Assembly: GCA_964483325.1 (NCBI GenBank)
Contig: CAZAAW010000006.1
Coordinates: 75,067-139,066 of the forward strand
Reading direction: 5' to 3'
DNA: 64,000 nt
DNA from: CAZAAW01 sp964483325
GTDB taxonomy: Bacteria > Pseudomonadota > Alphaproteobacteria > Rhizobiales > Kaistiaceae
Part shown: one piece after another, positions 43,550-51,445 of the stretch
Numbering within the stretch: the stretch's first letter is position 1
How the letters are laid out: each line of letters opens with the position of its first letter
The notes under the pieces: generated by a model
The model's input: the letters and a program-made list of their open reading frames with translations, nothing else
What the model was told of the DNA's origin: nothing
Databases searched by the model: none
Translations under genes and position numbers: made by a program

Positions 43550-43999
43550 TCAGTTTTCTTCCTCGAAGCGATACTTCTCGTGGCAGGCGTTGCAGCCGTC
43601 GCTCACGGTCTTGAAGGCGGCGATGAACGCCTGGCGGTCGCCGGCGGCGGCTTCGGCGGCCGCGGCGGCATCGGCCGCCATCTTCTCCGACAGCGCGGTG
43701 AAGCCGGCCATGTCGGCGAACAGCTCCGGCTTGGCGAGCGTCTCGAAACCCGTCTCGGAGCCCGCCGGGAAGAGGTGGAAGAAGACGGAATTGTCATGCG
43801 ACACGGTCGACAGCGCCGCCGACACGATGACGGGGTCGTAGGGAACCTGGTTGCGCAGCATCGACACGATCAGTTTGACCGCCTGGCCGTTCGACTCCAT
43901 CAGCTGCTTGCGCAGCTTGATGATGTCTTCCTGCGCATAGGCCGCCGTGCTGACGCTCGCTGCGACGGCGACTGCCGCGAGGACCCGGAACAGCTTCAT
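43550..43999 (-). CDS. Cytochrome c-prime/c556 family protein
   Basis: A 149-residue periplasmic heme protein. A signal peptide (MKLFRVLAAVAVAASVSTAAYA) is followed by a four-helix bundle, MRxxLMxxN-like KLRKQLMESNGQAVKLI at its start, and the C-terminal covalent heme motif CNACH within VSDGCNACHEKYRFEEEN. The position of CXXCH at the very end is the mark of the cytochrome c-prime class II family. These proteins carry electrons or bind NO. The heme would be attached by the Ccm system encoded at the right end of this window. Confidence 0.93.
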   Translation of the reverse strand: MKLFRVLAAVAVAASVSTAAYAQEDIIKLRKQLMESNGQAVKLIVSMLRNQVPYDPVIVSAALSTVSHDNSVFFHLFPAGSETGFETLAKPELFADMAGFTALSEKMAADAAAAAEAAAGDRQAFIAAFKTVSDGCNACHEKYRFEEEN

Positions 44000-44249
44000 G
44001 TCTCAGTCTCCTGAACAGGATGAAATGCCCTCTGCCGATGGTGTCCGAAGGCCACGTTCGCGGTCAACCCCTGAGCCGCGCCATGCTGCTTTAAATTTCC
44101 TCAAGAACAGGCGGGGAACGAATGCCTCCCCCGCGCCCCGCGATGGTTGCCGGTCTGCCGGGCGGTGCCTATGTTCCAGCTTCTCCCCCGTCAGTGGCTG
44201 ATTGTCCGGCAATCAACACACCTCGCAACAATTTCAAAGGAGCCGAGCC

Positions 44250-44849
44250 ATGGCGTTCGAACTGCCGTCCCTTCCCTATGCGTATGACGCCCTAGAGCCC
44301 TTCATGTCGAAGGAGACGCTGGAATATCATCACGACAAGCACCACCAGGCCTATGTCACCAACGGCAACAACCTGCTGAAGGATTCGGGGCTGGAGGGGA
44401 AGAGCCTGGAAGAGGTGGTCCGCGAGAGCTACGGCAAGAATGCCGGTCTCTTCAACAATGCCGGGCAGCACTACAACCACATCCATTTCTGGAAATGGAT
44501 GAAGCCGAATGGCGGCGGCACCAAGCTGCCCGGCGCGCTGCAGGCGGCGATCGACAGCGATCTCGGCGGCTACGACAAGTTCCGCGCCGACTTCATCCAG
44601 GCCGGCACCAGCCAGTTCGGCTCCGGCTGGGCATGGATCGCCGTCAAGGACGGCAAGCTCAGCATCACCAAGACGCCGAACGGCGAAAACCCGCTCGTCA
44701 CCGGCGCCACGCCGATTCTCGGCGTCGACGTCTGGGAGCACTCCTATTACATCGACTACCGCAATGCCCGGCCGAAATATCTCGAGGCCTTCGTCGACAG
44801 CCTGATCAACTGGGACTACGTGCTGGAGCGCTTCGAGGCCGCCCGCTAA
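44250..44849 (+). CDS. sodB: Superoxide dismutase, Fe-type
   Basis: Converts superoxide to hydrogen peroxide and oxygen in the cytosol. The 199 residues start MAFELPSLPYAYDALEP after AAGGAG. The metal ligands are in LEYHHDKHHQAY (His about 27), NHIHFWKWM (His) and DVWEHSYYIDYRNARP (Asp and His near 160). The active-site Gln in FNNAGQHYNH is at the place used by iron enzymes, so Fe is likelier than Mn, although cambialistic use is possible. A hairpin follows the stop. A second, periplasmic superoxide dismutase (sodC) lies 11 kb away. Confidence 0.95.
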   Translation: MAFELPSLPYAYDALEPFMSKETLEYHHDKHHQAYVTNGNNLLKDSGLEGKSLEEVVRESYGKNAGLFNNAGQHYNHIHFWKWMKPNGGGTKLPGALQAAIDSDLGGYDKFRADFIQAGTSQFGSGWAWIAVKDGKLSITKTPNGENPLVTGATPILGVDVWEHSYYIDYRNARPKYLEAFVDSLINWDYVLERFEAAR

Positions 44850-44866
44850 GCCGCACGCCAATGCCG

Positions 44867-44896
44867 GTCAGGCGCCGTTTTGTCATGGCGCCTGAC
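44867..44896 (+). terminator. Hairpin after sodB
   Basis: GTCAGGCGCC, ten-base loop, GGCGCCTGAC: a perfect 10-bp stem 17 bases after the sodB stop. No T run follows, so it is a transcript-end stabiliser or weak terminator. Confidence 0.6.
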
Positions 44897-45529
44897 TGAT
44901 GCCCCGCCTGCACAGTCGTTCGTCATGATATTGTCCATATCGGCCAGCAGGCTGGATGAGCTGTAGAAAGCAAAGCGCTTCGCAGCCGCCTTCGCGGTGC
45001 CGGGAATTTTTCGCAAAACTGTTATTTCCCTGCGCCGCCGAAGCCGCTATAGCTGGCGCCGGTTCCGGCGTGGCGCTCTAGACGTCGCGCGGGCATTGTG
45101 TCGCAGACTTGCGCAGGAGGCTTACTGCCTTATCACCGCTCCCGCCGCTTGCGTGTCTTGCTGTTCTTCCATTAGTTGTGACAGCCCTGTTCCGACGCAG
45201 TTGCCGGTTTCCCTCCCAAGGAATTTCGTTGCGAATCGAACCGTTCTTCGGGCCCGCTGCGGCGGTCCCGCTCGCGGGATATTTGCAAATGGGAAACAGG
45301 ACGTGATTCTCGCCGTGCATATCCTTGCAGCCAAGATTAATTTCGAGGTCAACTCTTCGAAAGGCCCTTGTATTCGCAGGTCGTGAATTATATACGACCT
45401 TCGAGTCGTGCAGTCGGGTCGATCATTCCTCCAGATGCTGGGCCCAGATCGAGCAGCAGGCAGGTTTTCCGCCTCTTGCCTCGTGGCTGCAGGAATTTGC
45501 AAGGCATAGAGAACAAGCCAAGGTGAATC
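44897..45529. other. Long AT-richer leader region upstream of mucR
   Basis: About 630 bases with no credible gene. Base composition is less GC-rich than its surroundings, with several A/T tracts (around 45005, 45220, 45340 and 45385). Only the short promoter-like and inverted-repeat element at 45368-45400 stands out. MucR/Ros proteins are known to bind AT-rich upstream DNA, including that of their own gene, which this region would suit. Confidence 0.55.
45368..45400 (+). promoter_or_regulatory. Probable mucR promoter with overlapping inverted repeat
   Basis: TTGTAT (45368-45373) and TATATA/TATACG (45389-45396) fit -35 and -10 boxes at 15-17 bases. A perfect inverted repeat, AGGTCGT (45378-45384) and ACGACCT (45394-45400), spans the -10 box. 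The predicted transcript would have a leader of about 125 bases before mucR. Confidence 0.45.
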
Positions 45530-45946
45530 ATGATGGATCAAAACGCCGGAGCCGACCTCATTGATCTGACAGCCGACATCGTTTCGGCTTATGTCAGCAA
45601 TCACTCGATTGCCGCCCAGGATCTTCCGGGTCTTATCGCGGAGGTGCACCAGGCGCTGTCGCGGACCCATAGCGGCATGGTCGAGCCGGAGCCCGAGCCG
45701 CTGAAGCCGGCCGTCAATCCGAAGAAGTCGGTTTTCCCGGACTACATCATCTGTCTGGAGGACGGGAAGAAGTTCAAGTCGCTGAAGCGGCACCTGCGCA
45801 CCCATTACGACCTGTCGCCGGAGGAATACCGCGAGAAGTGGGGCCTGCCGGCCGACTATCCGATGGTGGCGCCCAACTACGCGGCGGCGCGTTCGCAGCT
45901 CGCCAAGAAGATGGGCCTCGGCCAGCAGCGCCGCCGCAAGGCCTGA
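45530..45946 (+). CDS. mucR: MucR/Ros family transcriptional regulator
   Basis: A DNA-binding silencer-type regulator of exopolysaccharide, motility and cell-cycle genes in Rhizobiales. The 138 residues have an N-terminal oligomerisation part (LIDLTADIVSAYVSNHSIAAQDLPGLI) and a C-terminal zinc-finger-like domain: CLEDGKKFKSLKRHLRTHYDLSPEEYREKWGL. The first finger cysteine is kept, the second is replaced by Asp (CxxD), and both His are present. This variant is known from Mesorhizobium Ros homologues. The start is at one of two adjacent ATGs after AAGG. A strong terminator follows. Confidence 0.95.
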   Translation: MMDQNAGADLIDLTADIVSAYVSNHSIAAQDLPGLIAEVHQALSRTHSGMVEPEPEPLKPAVNPKKSVFPDYIICLEDGKKFKSLKRHLRTHYDLSPEEYREKWGLPADYPMVAPNYAAARSQLAKKMGLGQQRRRKA

Positions 45947-45988
45947 GCTGCATCCACCGGCGTATTCCCGGCCTTGCCGGGTCTTTTC

Positions 45989-46018
45989 ACGGGCCGCTCT
46001 GCGGCCCGTTTTCTTTTT
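45989..46018 (+). terminator. mucR rho-independent terminator
   Basis: ACGGGCCGC-TCT-GCGGCCCGT followed by TTTTCTTTTT. It touches the stop codon of the convergent sufE gene. Confidence 0.92.
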
Positions 46019-46437
46019 CAGGCCGCCGTCTGCACCGCCTGCGCATCGGCCTTGATTCGCGCCACCATGGAGCGGAGGCCGTTCGACCGTTGCGCCGTCA
46101 GGTGCTCCTGCAGGGCGAGGTCGGCGAAGGCCTTGTCGGCGTCGATAGTGGCGATCTCCGCCGCCGTGCGGCCGCTGAAGAGGGCAATGACGATGGCGAC
46201 GAGGCCGCGCACGATATAGGCGTCGCTGTCGCCGACAAAGGTGAGTCGCAGCGGGTCGCCGGGGGCGGTGCGCGTCCACAGCCAGACCTGGCTGGTGCAG
46301 CCCTGCACCTTGTTCTCCGCCGTGCGCTCCGTCTCAGGCAGCGGCTCCAGCGTCCGGCCGAGCTCGATCAGGTAGCGGTAGCGGTCTTCCCACTCGTCGA
46401 GATCGGCAAAGTCGCGCTTAATCTCGTCGAAGGTCAT
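46018..46437 (-). CDS. sufE: SufE-type cysteine desulfuration protein
   Basis: Accepts persulfide sulfur from the cysteine desulfurase SufS for iron-sulfur cluster assembly. The 139 residues start MTFDEIKRDFADLDEWEDRYRYLIELGR. They hold the active Cys in NKVQGCTSQVWL (about 47) and continue with DAYIVRGLVAIVIALFSG and LTAQRSNGLRSMVARIK, all typical. No suf operon is nearby, so it is a free-standing copy. The position beside mucR is a conserved Rhizobiales arrangement. Confidence 0.94.
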   Translation of the reverse strand: MTFDEIKRDFADLDEWEDRYRYLIELGRTLEPLPETERTAENKVQGCTSQVWLWTRTAPGDPLRLTFVGDSDAYIVRGLVAIVIALFSGRTAAEIATIDADKAFADLALQEHLTAQRSNGLRSMVARIKADAQAVQTAA

Positions 46438-46512
46438 GGTGGCTCCTCTGCGCAGTCGCCCTTCATATAGCGACGCGGGGGGCCAGTTGGAACGCGGCGT
46501 GCCGTCCGGGGC

Positions 46513-46878
46513 TCAGATCGACGGGCGGCGCTGGTCGTCGTCGGCGGGGTCCTGCCACGGCGCCTGCCGGTCGGCGGCGGTGAGGGTGCCGGCGGCTTCG
46601 CCCGGCGCCGGCGCGCTCTGGTCGCGCCCGAGATAGCCTTCGATCTGCTCCGTCGCATAGCGCGCCTTGCTGCCGACCAGCACGGCAACGTCGCTGCCGG
46701 TTGTGCAGACATCCGGGTTGCGGTCGCAGAAGCGGGAAAGATCGAGCACCGTGGCGCGGACCGCCGACAGGGCGCGGAACACCGTCACCCGTGGCGCATC
46801 GGCGCCGCTGTCGGGATCGGCCGGCAGCAGAATGAGGACGATCGTCAGCCAGAACGCGGCGCGGATCAGGAACATCAT
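46513..46878 (-). CDS. DUF5330 family protein
   Basis: A 121-residue protein with a signal-anchor helix (MMFLIRAAFWLTIVLILLP), then VTVFRALSAVRATVLDLSRFCDRNPDVCTTGSDVAVLVGSKARYATEQIEGYLG. Two cysteines (CDRNPDVC) may form a disulfide in the periplasm. The C-terminus is disordered. It matches the Rhizobiales family DUF5330 as I know it; function unknown. The ATG pair follows GGAGG. It is divergent from the probable divJ across about 356 bases. Confidence 0.85.
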   Translation of the reverse strand: MMFLIRAAFWLTIVLILLPADPDSGADAPRVTVFRALSAVRATVLDLSRFCDRNPDVCTTGSDVAVLVGSKARYATEQIEGYLGRDQSAPAPGEAAGTLTAADRQAPWQDPADDDQRRPSI

Positions 46879-47234
46879 CGCGGGCCTCCAGCACCGTGGG
46901 AGCGGTGTCTTGCCTGCGTCTCCTGTGGCCGCTGCCGGCTGAAGGCGGGGTTCAGTCAACACTTAAAATTTGAACGACCGCTTGGCGCGAAGACGTCTCA
47001 AATCTTCACTGCACCGGCGCAACACGGCTTTTCGCCTCGGCTCCCAGGCCGCCGCAACGGACAATTAACCGCAACGCCAGAAACCGGGTGCCGCAGGGGG
47101 CGGCGGAGGCGCCGAAGGCCGGCCGGGCCGTCATCCTTAGCCCTCCCTTAAGATCGCACCGGCAAGGGTCGCCACCCGTACCTGACGCGCCGCCATCGCC
47201 GGCGCCCGGCCGGTAGCGAGCGACAAGTCTGCCG
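46879..47234. other. Divergent intergenic region, DUF5330/divJ
   Basis: Contains AT-rich tracts near 46960 and 47065 that may be promoters of the two divergent genes. No ORF or RNA gene is visible. A full CtrA box (TTAA, seven bases, TTAAC) was looked for and not found; only isolated TTAA elements occur. Confidence 0.45.
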
Positions 47235-48968
47235 ATGCAGGCCTTTCTGGCATCCCTTCTGCGCTTCCTCGACACCCAGCTGGGTGGCGCCGCCTCTCTC
47301 GATGCGGGTGCCCGGGCGCGGCATCGCGATTTCATCGCCGCCCGCCTCGGCACCGGGCTTGTCGGCGTCGTCGCCTTCCCGCTGTGGCTGGCCACCGGCG
47401 GACCGGGCGGCCTTGTCGGCGCCGTCACGATCGGCTGGCTGCTGGCGGCGATCCCGCTGGCGCTGGGGCTGGCGCGCACGGTCTCGCCCGAGATGGCGCA
47501 CGTCGCCAATGCCGCCCTGATGACCGGCATGGTGACCTGGCTGACGGCGATGACCGGCGGCCTGGCGTCGCCCTTCGCCGCCTGGTTCGTCATCATCGGT
47601 GCCGAAACGGCGACCAGCGGGCGCCTCCGCCCCGTCGCTGCGGCAACGGCCCTGTCGCTCCTCGGCCTGACGATCGCGGCGGGCAGCGGCGCCGTCCTGC
47701 CGGCGGCAGCGCCTGCGCCGGCCCTCGCGGCGCTCGGCAATGCGGCGCTTCTTGCCTATGGCGCGCTGCTGGCGGCCCGGCTGGTCAGCCTGCAGCGGGC
47801 CGACCGGCGCGCCGCCGAGGCCGATATACGCGACAGCCTGTGGGCGGCCGAGGCGGCCGATCTCATCATCCGCCATGGCGCCGATCTCAAGGTCGAGGCC
47901 GCCGGTACGGCGGCGCGCCGGCTTCTCGGCGTTCCGCCGCGGCTGCTGGCCGGCGACGGCCTGCTGCATCGCGTCCACCTCGCCGACCGGCCGGCCTACC
48001 TGATGGCGCTGCGCGAGGCGCAGCGTCTGCCGCAGCCGCAGACCGCCGTGCTGCGCCTGCGCCGTGCCGCGGAGGAGGGGCCGGACGCCTATCTGCGCAT
48101 GGAGATGCGCTGCCGCGCCAGCGGCGACGCCGTCGTCGCCGTGCTGCGCGATATCGGCGCTGACTGGGAGAGCGACGCGGCGGTGCAGGATTGCCCGGCC
48201 CGGCCAGGCCGGATGCAGGGGCCGTTCCTGGCGCAGCTCGGCCATGAGCTGCGCACGCCACTCAACGCCATCATCGGCTTTTCCGACATCCTGCGCGGCG
48301 AGGGCATTGCCGATCTCGGCGACGAGCGGCGGCTGGAATATGCGCAGCTCATCAATGGCGCCGGCCACCACCTGCTGCAGCTTGTCGGCGATTTCCTCGA
48401 CCTGTCGAAGATCGAGGCCGGCGCCTTCCGCATCGAGCCGCAGCCCTTTGCCCTGCTGCCGCTGGTCGAGGAGTGCCGCGCCCTGCTGCAGGCCGAGGCG
48501 GCGCGCCGCGGCGTGCGCATCGTGACGGCCGTTCCCGCCGGCCTGCCGGATCTCGTCGCCGACCGGCGCGCCTGCACGCAGATCATCCTCAACCTGCTGT
48601 CGAACGCCCTGAAGGCGAGCGCCGCCGAAGGCGAGATCGTCCTTGCCGTGCGCCGCCGCGGCGGCGACATCGTGCTGACCGTCGGCGATCATGGCGTCGG
48701 CATCGCCGCTGCCGACCTGCCGCGCCTTGGTACTCCTTTCGTTCAGGCGCATTCTGCCTATAATCGGCCGAACGAAGGGACCGGTCTCGGCCTCTCCGTG
48801 GTGAAGGCGCTTGTCGCCCTGCATGGCGGCAGGCTCTCGATCCGTTCGGAGATCGGCGTCGGGACGGAAGTCACGGTGGCGCTGCCGCTCGCCGGCCAGC
48901 CCTCAGCGAGTGCCCTGCCGGATGCCGAGATCCACTGGACAGACACGCAGGAACGCAGGCGCGCCTGA
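47235..48968 (+). CDS. divJ: Membrane sensor histidine kinase, probable DivJ
   Basis: A 577-residue kinase. The first 190 residues form about six membrane helices; then a PAS-like segment (about 205-310); then the catalytic core: H-box LGHELRTPLNAIIGFSDIL with the phosphorylated His near 337, N-box NLLSNALKASAAEGE, and GTGLGLSVVKAL (G2). I assign DivJ because, from memory, divJ of Sinorhizobium meliloti lies next to mucR, and the membrane topology agrees. DivJ phosphorylates DivK and so controls CtrA and the asymmetric cell cycle. Against this, the kinase core is generic and a PdhS-family paralogue cannot be excluded. It overlaps the next gene. Confidence 0.7.
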   Translation: MQAFLASLLRFLDTQLGGAASLDAGARARHRDFIAARLGTGLVGVVAFPLWLATGGPGGLVGAVTIGWLLAAIPLALGLARTVSPEMAHVANAALMTGMVTWLTAMTGGLASPFAAWFVIIGAETATSGRLRPVAAATALSLLGLTIAAGSGAVLPAAAPAPALAALGNAALLAYGALLAARLVSLQRADRRAAEADIRDSLWAAEAADLIIRHGADLKVEAAGTAARRLLGVPPRLLAGDGLLHRVHLADRPAYLMALREAQRLPQPQTAVLRLRRAAEEGPDAYLRMEMRCRASGDAVVAVLRDIGADWESDAAVQDCPARPGRMQGPFLAQLGHELRTPLNAIIGFSDILRGEGIADLGDERRLEYAQLINGAGHHLLQLVGDFLDLSKIEAGAFRIEPQPFALLPLVEECRALLQAEAARRGVRIVTAVPAGLPDLVADRRACTQIILNLLSNALKASAAEGEIVLAVRRRGGDIVLTVGDHGVGIAAADLPRLGTPFVQAHSAYNRPNEGTGLGLSVVKALVALHGGRLSIRSEIGVGTEVTVALPLAGQPSASALPDAEIHWTDTQERRRA

Positions 48969-49770
48969 GCGCCCGCCGTCGCGCGGCGCGTCCGGGCGCG
49001 GCGCCGCCTATCGGCCGGCGCGGCGCTCCTACGATTCCTACGAGGACGACCGCGTCGCCGAAGGCTTCGCGGCGCGCCTCCTCGGCGGCCTCGCCCGCCA
49101 TCCGGCGCGCACCGCCGCGGCGGTGATCCTCGGCATCGGCGCCGGCTTCATCATGCTGAACGCGGTGTTCCTGCAGCACGGCAAGCATCCGGCGCCGCTG
49201 TTCGACACCCGTCCGGGCGGCGCTAGCCTGACGGCCTCGCCGGCCGAGAACCCGCCGCCGCTGCCGCGCAGCCGGGCGGCGGCGATCGGCGCCGAGACGC
49301 GCCTCGTCCGCGTCACGCCGGTGCCGCAGCCGCGGGTCGAGACCCGCGCCGGCACCGCCACGGTGACGGCGGTGCAGCGCGGCCTGGCACGGGCCGGCTT
49401 CTACAAGGGAACCGTCGACGGCCTCTACGGCCTCGGCACCAAGGGCGCCATCGAGGACTACCAGCGCGCCAACGACCTGCCGGTGACCGGCGCCGTCACC
49501 GAGGAACTGCTGGCCGATATCCAGCGCCGCGCCGGCGCCGCGGCCGAGGCGGCGCCGGCCGAACCGCCGGAGGAGGTGCGGCTGCGCGCCGTCCAGGATG
49601 CGCTGAACCAGATCGGCTACGGGCCGCTGCCGGTGACCGGCGCCTCCGACGGCGCCACCGCCGACGCCATCCGCCGCTTCCAGCTCGACAACGGCCTGTC
49701 GCTGACCGGCCAGCCCGACGATCAGCTGGTGCGCAAGATGGTGTCGATCGGCGCCATGCAGCCGATCTGA
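48922..49770 (+). CDS. Membrane-anchored peptidoglycan-binding protein
   Basis: A 282-residue protein. A basic N-terminal stretch (MPRSTGQTRRNAGAPERPP, RRSYDSYEDDRVAEGF) precedes one TM helix (about 53-72, TAAAVILGIGAGFIMLNAVFL). Two PG_binding_1 domains follow: VTAVQRGLARAGFYKGTVDGLYGLGTKGAIEDYQRANDLPVTG (about 150-192) and VQDALNQIGYGPLPVTGASDGATADAIRRFQLDNGLSLTG (about 228-267). The ATG chosen lies inside the end of the kinase gene (47-base overlap); a GTG at 48910 is an alternative. Co-transcription with the kinase suggests linking cell cycle with the cell wall. Confidence 0.82.
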   Translation: MPRSTGQTRRNAGAPERPPSRGASGRGAAYRPARRSYDSYEDDRVAEGFAARLLGGLARHPARTAAAVILGIGAGFIMLNAVFLQHGKHPAPLFDTRPGGASLTASPAENPPPLPRSRAAAIGAETRLVRVTPVPQPRVETRAGTATVTAVQRGLARAGFYKGTVDGLYGLGTKGAIEDYQRANDLPVTGAVTEELLADIQRRAGAAAEAAPAEPPEEVRLRAVQDALNQIGYGPLPVTGASDGATADAIRRFQLDNGLSLTGQPDDQLVRKMVSIGAMQPI

Positions 49771-49789
49771 TTCAAGTGCGGTAACTCAA

Positions 49790-50128
49790 GTGCGCCTGAC
49801 GTCCAGCCTGTTCACCAGCGCCCTGGTGCGCCGCTGCTTCGTCGCCGGCGCCATGGCGGCAGTCGTCCGCCACGGCTCCGACGAGGCGGGGGCGGTGTTC
49901 GTTACCGTCGACCGGCTCGACGGCACGATGGATCTCTACGGACCGGCGCCGCAGTCGCTGCTCGGCAGCGAACCGGGCGACCGCCTCTTCCAGCGCCTGC
50001 AGGGCCGGGCGCCCTATGCCGAGGTCGAGCAGCGCCTGGCGCGCGAATATGATTTCGATCCAGACATCTGGGTCGTCGCCGTCGAGGATCGCGCCGGGCG
50101 CTGCTTCCTCGATCTGGCGCCGGGCTAG
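49790..50128 (+). CDS. DUF1491 family protein
   Basis: A 112-residue cytosolic protein starting MRLTSSLFTSALVRRCFVAGAMAAVVRHGSDEAGAVFVTV, the typical opening of DUF1491, and containing DLYGPAPQSLL and DPDIWVVAVEDRAGRCFLDLAPG. Function unknown; the family is alphaproteobacterial. It uses a GTG start. The TCAAGTGCG that includes the start codon also occurs 15 bases upstream, a short duplication. Its stop overlaps that of the DUF2336 gene in CTAG. Confidence 0.87.
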   Translation: MRLTSSLFTSALVRRCFVAGAMAAVVRHGSDEAGAVFVTVDRLDGTMDLYGPAPQSLLGSEPGDRLFQRLQGRAPYAEVEQRLAREYDFDPDIWVVAVEDRAGRCFLDLAPG

Positions 50129-51111
50129 CGGCCGGCCGGCGCGCGGCGGCCCGCCGACGGCCGCAGCCGCGGACGCAGGGCCGGGGCGGCCGGCGCATCG
50201 TCGGCGGCGGGTGTCCGCCAGCCGGCGACGATCGCCTCGGCGACCCGCCGCTCCAGCCCGGCCAGCAGGTCGGCGAGGCGGAAGAAGGTCTCAGGCGCCC
50301 GCCGCGATGCCTCATGCGCCAGCAGAAGCAGCGTCCGCGCGTCGGCAAGGGCGATGCCGGCGGCCGCCAGCAGGATGACCGCCGCCTCGCCGGACTCGTC
50401 CCGCAGGGCGGCGCGCACGGCCGTCACCGGCAGATCGACGAGCGCCGCCAGTTCCTCGGTCATCCGCAGGACGCCGCCGTCGCGCGCCGCGATCATCAGC
50501 TGCGTCGCCCGGTAGGTCTGGTCGACCATGGCGCCGAGGCGGTTGCCGCGCTCCGCCGCCGATGCCGGCTGCGGATGCGCTGCGGCATCGGCGATCGCTG
50601 CGAGCCGTTCGGATGGCGCCAGCGCCAGGAAGGCCTCCCAGGGTGATGGCTGCGGCGCCGGGCCGGCGGGCGGCAGCTCGAGGATCGCCAGCACGTCGTC
50701 GAGCGACATCGGCGAGGGGGCAGGCGCCGGCTGCAGCGCCGCCCGGACCTCCGCCGGCAGGTCCGGCCGCCGGGCGATCAGCCGGTGATGCGCCGGGCCG
50801 GTGGCGGCGACGATGGCGACGAGGTCGGCGGCGGAAAGGCGCCGGGCGCGCAGCAGGACGGGCTCCGCCACGGCAGGCGTATCGCGGGCCAGCAGCCGCA
50901 GCACAGCCTTCGGCGCATCCGCCTGGTCGGCCAGCCGGCCGGCGACCTGCGCCCGGCTCTCCTCATCCACGCGCGGCAGGAGGAAAGTCGCCAGCTCCTC
51001 GTAGCGGCGCTGCGCCTCGCCGTCATGGCTGCCCGCGCGGCAGTAGAGGTCGGTCATGGCGCGCAGCAGCGCTGCCTCGCGCTCCGACGCGGCGTTGGCG
51101 GGAAGGGCCAT
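50125..51111 (-). CDS. DUF2336 family protein
   Basis: A 328-residue alpha-helical cytosolic protein built of short helical repeats (for example LATFLLPRVDEESRAQVAGRLADQADAPKAVLRLLARDTPAVAEPVLL and LSAADLVAIVAATGPAHHRLIARRPDLPAEVRAAL), as in HEAT-like DUF2336 proteins. The family is confined to alphaproteobacteria and its role is not settled. Start ATG 51111 has no good ribosome binding site; the open frame extends 29 codons further without conservation. The C-terminus is proline/arginine-rich. A CtrA-like box lies about 63 bases upstream. Confidence 0.83.
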   Translation of the reverse strand: MALPANAASEREAALLRAMTDLYCRAGSHDGEAQRRYEELATFLLPRVDEESRAQVAGRLADQADAPKAVLRLLARDTPAVAEPVLLRARRLSAADLVAIVAATGPAHHRLIARRPDLPAEVRAALQPAPAPSPMSLDDVLAILELPPAGPAPQPSPWEAFLALAPSERLAAIADAAAHPQPASAAERGNRLGAMVDQTYRATQLMIAARDGGVLRMTEELAALVDLPVTAVRAALRDESGEAAVILLAAAGIALADARTLLLLAHEASRRAPETFFRLADLLAGLERRVAEAIVAGWRTPAADDAPAAPALRPRLRPSAGRRAPAGR

Positions 51112-51173
51112 GCAATATCCATGGACGGGAGGGGAATATGGGTCCCTCGGCGCGGCAGGATGCGGGTGATGGG

Positions 51174-51190
51174 TTAGCGGACTGTTAACC
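51174..51190. promoter_or_regulatory. CtrA-like box
   Basis: TTAG-CGGACTG-TTAACC matches the CtrA consensus TTAA-N7-TTAAC with one mismatch, and reads almost the same on the other strand. It is located between the divergent DUF2336 gene and a small ORF, near probable divJ. ctrA is not in the window, so control by it is inference. Confidence 0.4.
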
Positions 51191-51251
51191 TTGCACAATC
51201 CCTAATGGTCGAAGAACAGGTGATCGGCGGCAGGCGCCGCGGGGCAGGGGC

Positions 51252-51440
51252 ATGATGGCGACGATTGTTGCGTATCCGGCGCGCCGGCCGGAAAAGCCGC
51301 GCGAACCAGCGCCGCGCGGCGCAAGGGCGGAAGCCTGCGAGATCATCATTTTCCCGGGCGTGCGCATCGAGCGTCCGGCGCCGGCAAAGCGCAGCCGCTC
51401 GGCCGCGCCGCGCAGCCGGCGGCCGCAGAAGTCGGCCTGA
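51252..51440 (+). CDS. Small basic protein, hypothetical
   Basis: A 62-residue protein, MMATIVAYPARRPEKPREP..., with CEIIIFPGVRIER in its centre and a basic tail. The ATG follows GGGGCAGGGGC. Five bases separate its stop from the convergent DUF1254 gene, which leaves just enough room for it. Short proteins with a similar IIIFPGVRIER core occur in Rhizobiales as far as I recall. Function unknown. Confidence 0.55.
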   Translation: MMATIVAYPARRPEKPREPAPRGARAEACEIIIFPGVRIERPAPAKRSRSAAPRSRRPQKSA

Positions 51441-51445
51441 CGCCC

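Noticed and set aside
45325..45564. 79-codon frame upstream of mucR
   Set aside because: No ribosome binding site, ends inside mucR in another frame, and overlaps the predicted promoter.
48811..48921. Longer start for the peptidoglycan-binding protein
   Set aside because: It would lie wholly in an alternative frame of the kinase gene; ATG 48922 is the first start that leads into a sensible basic N-terminus.
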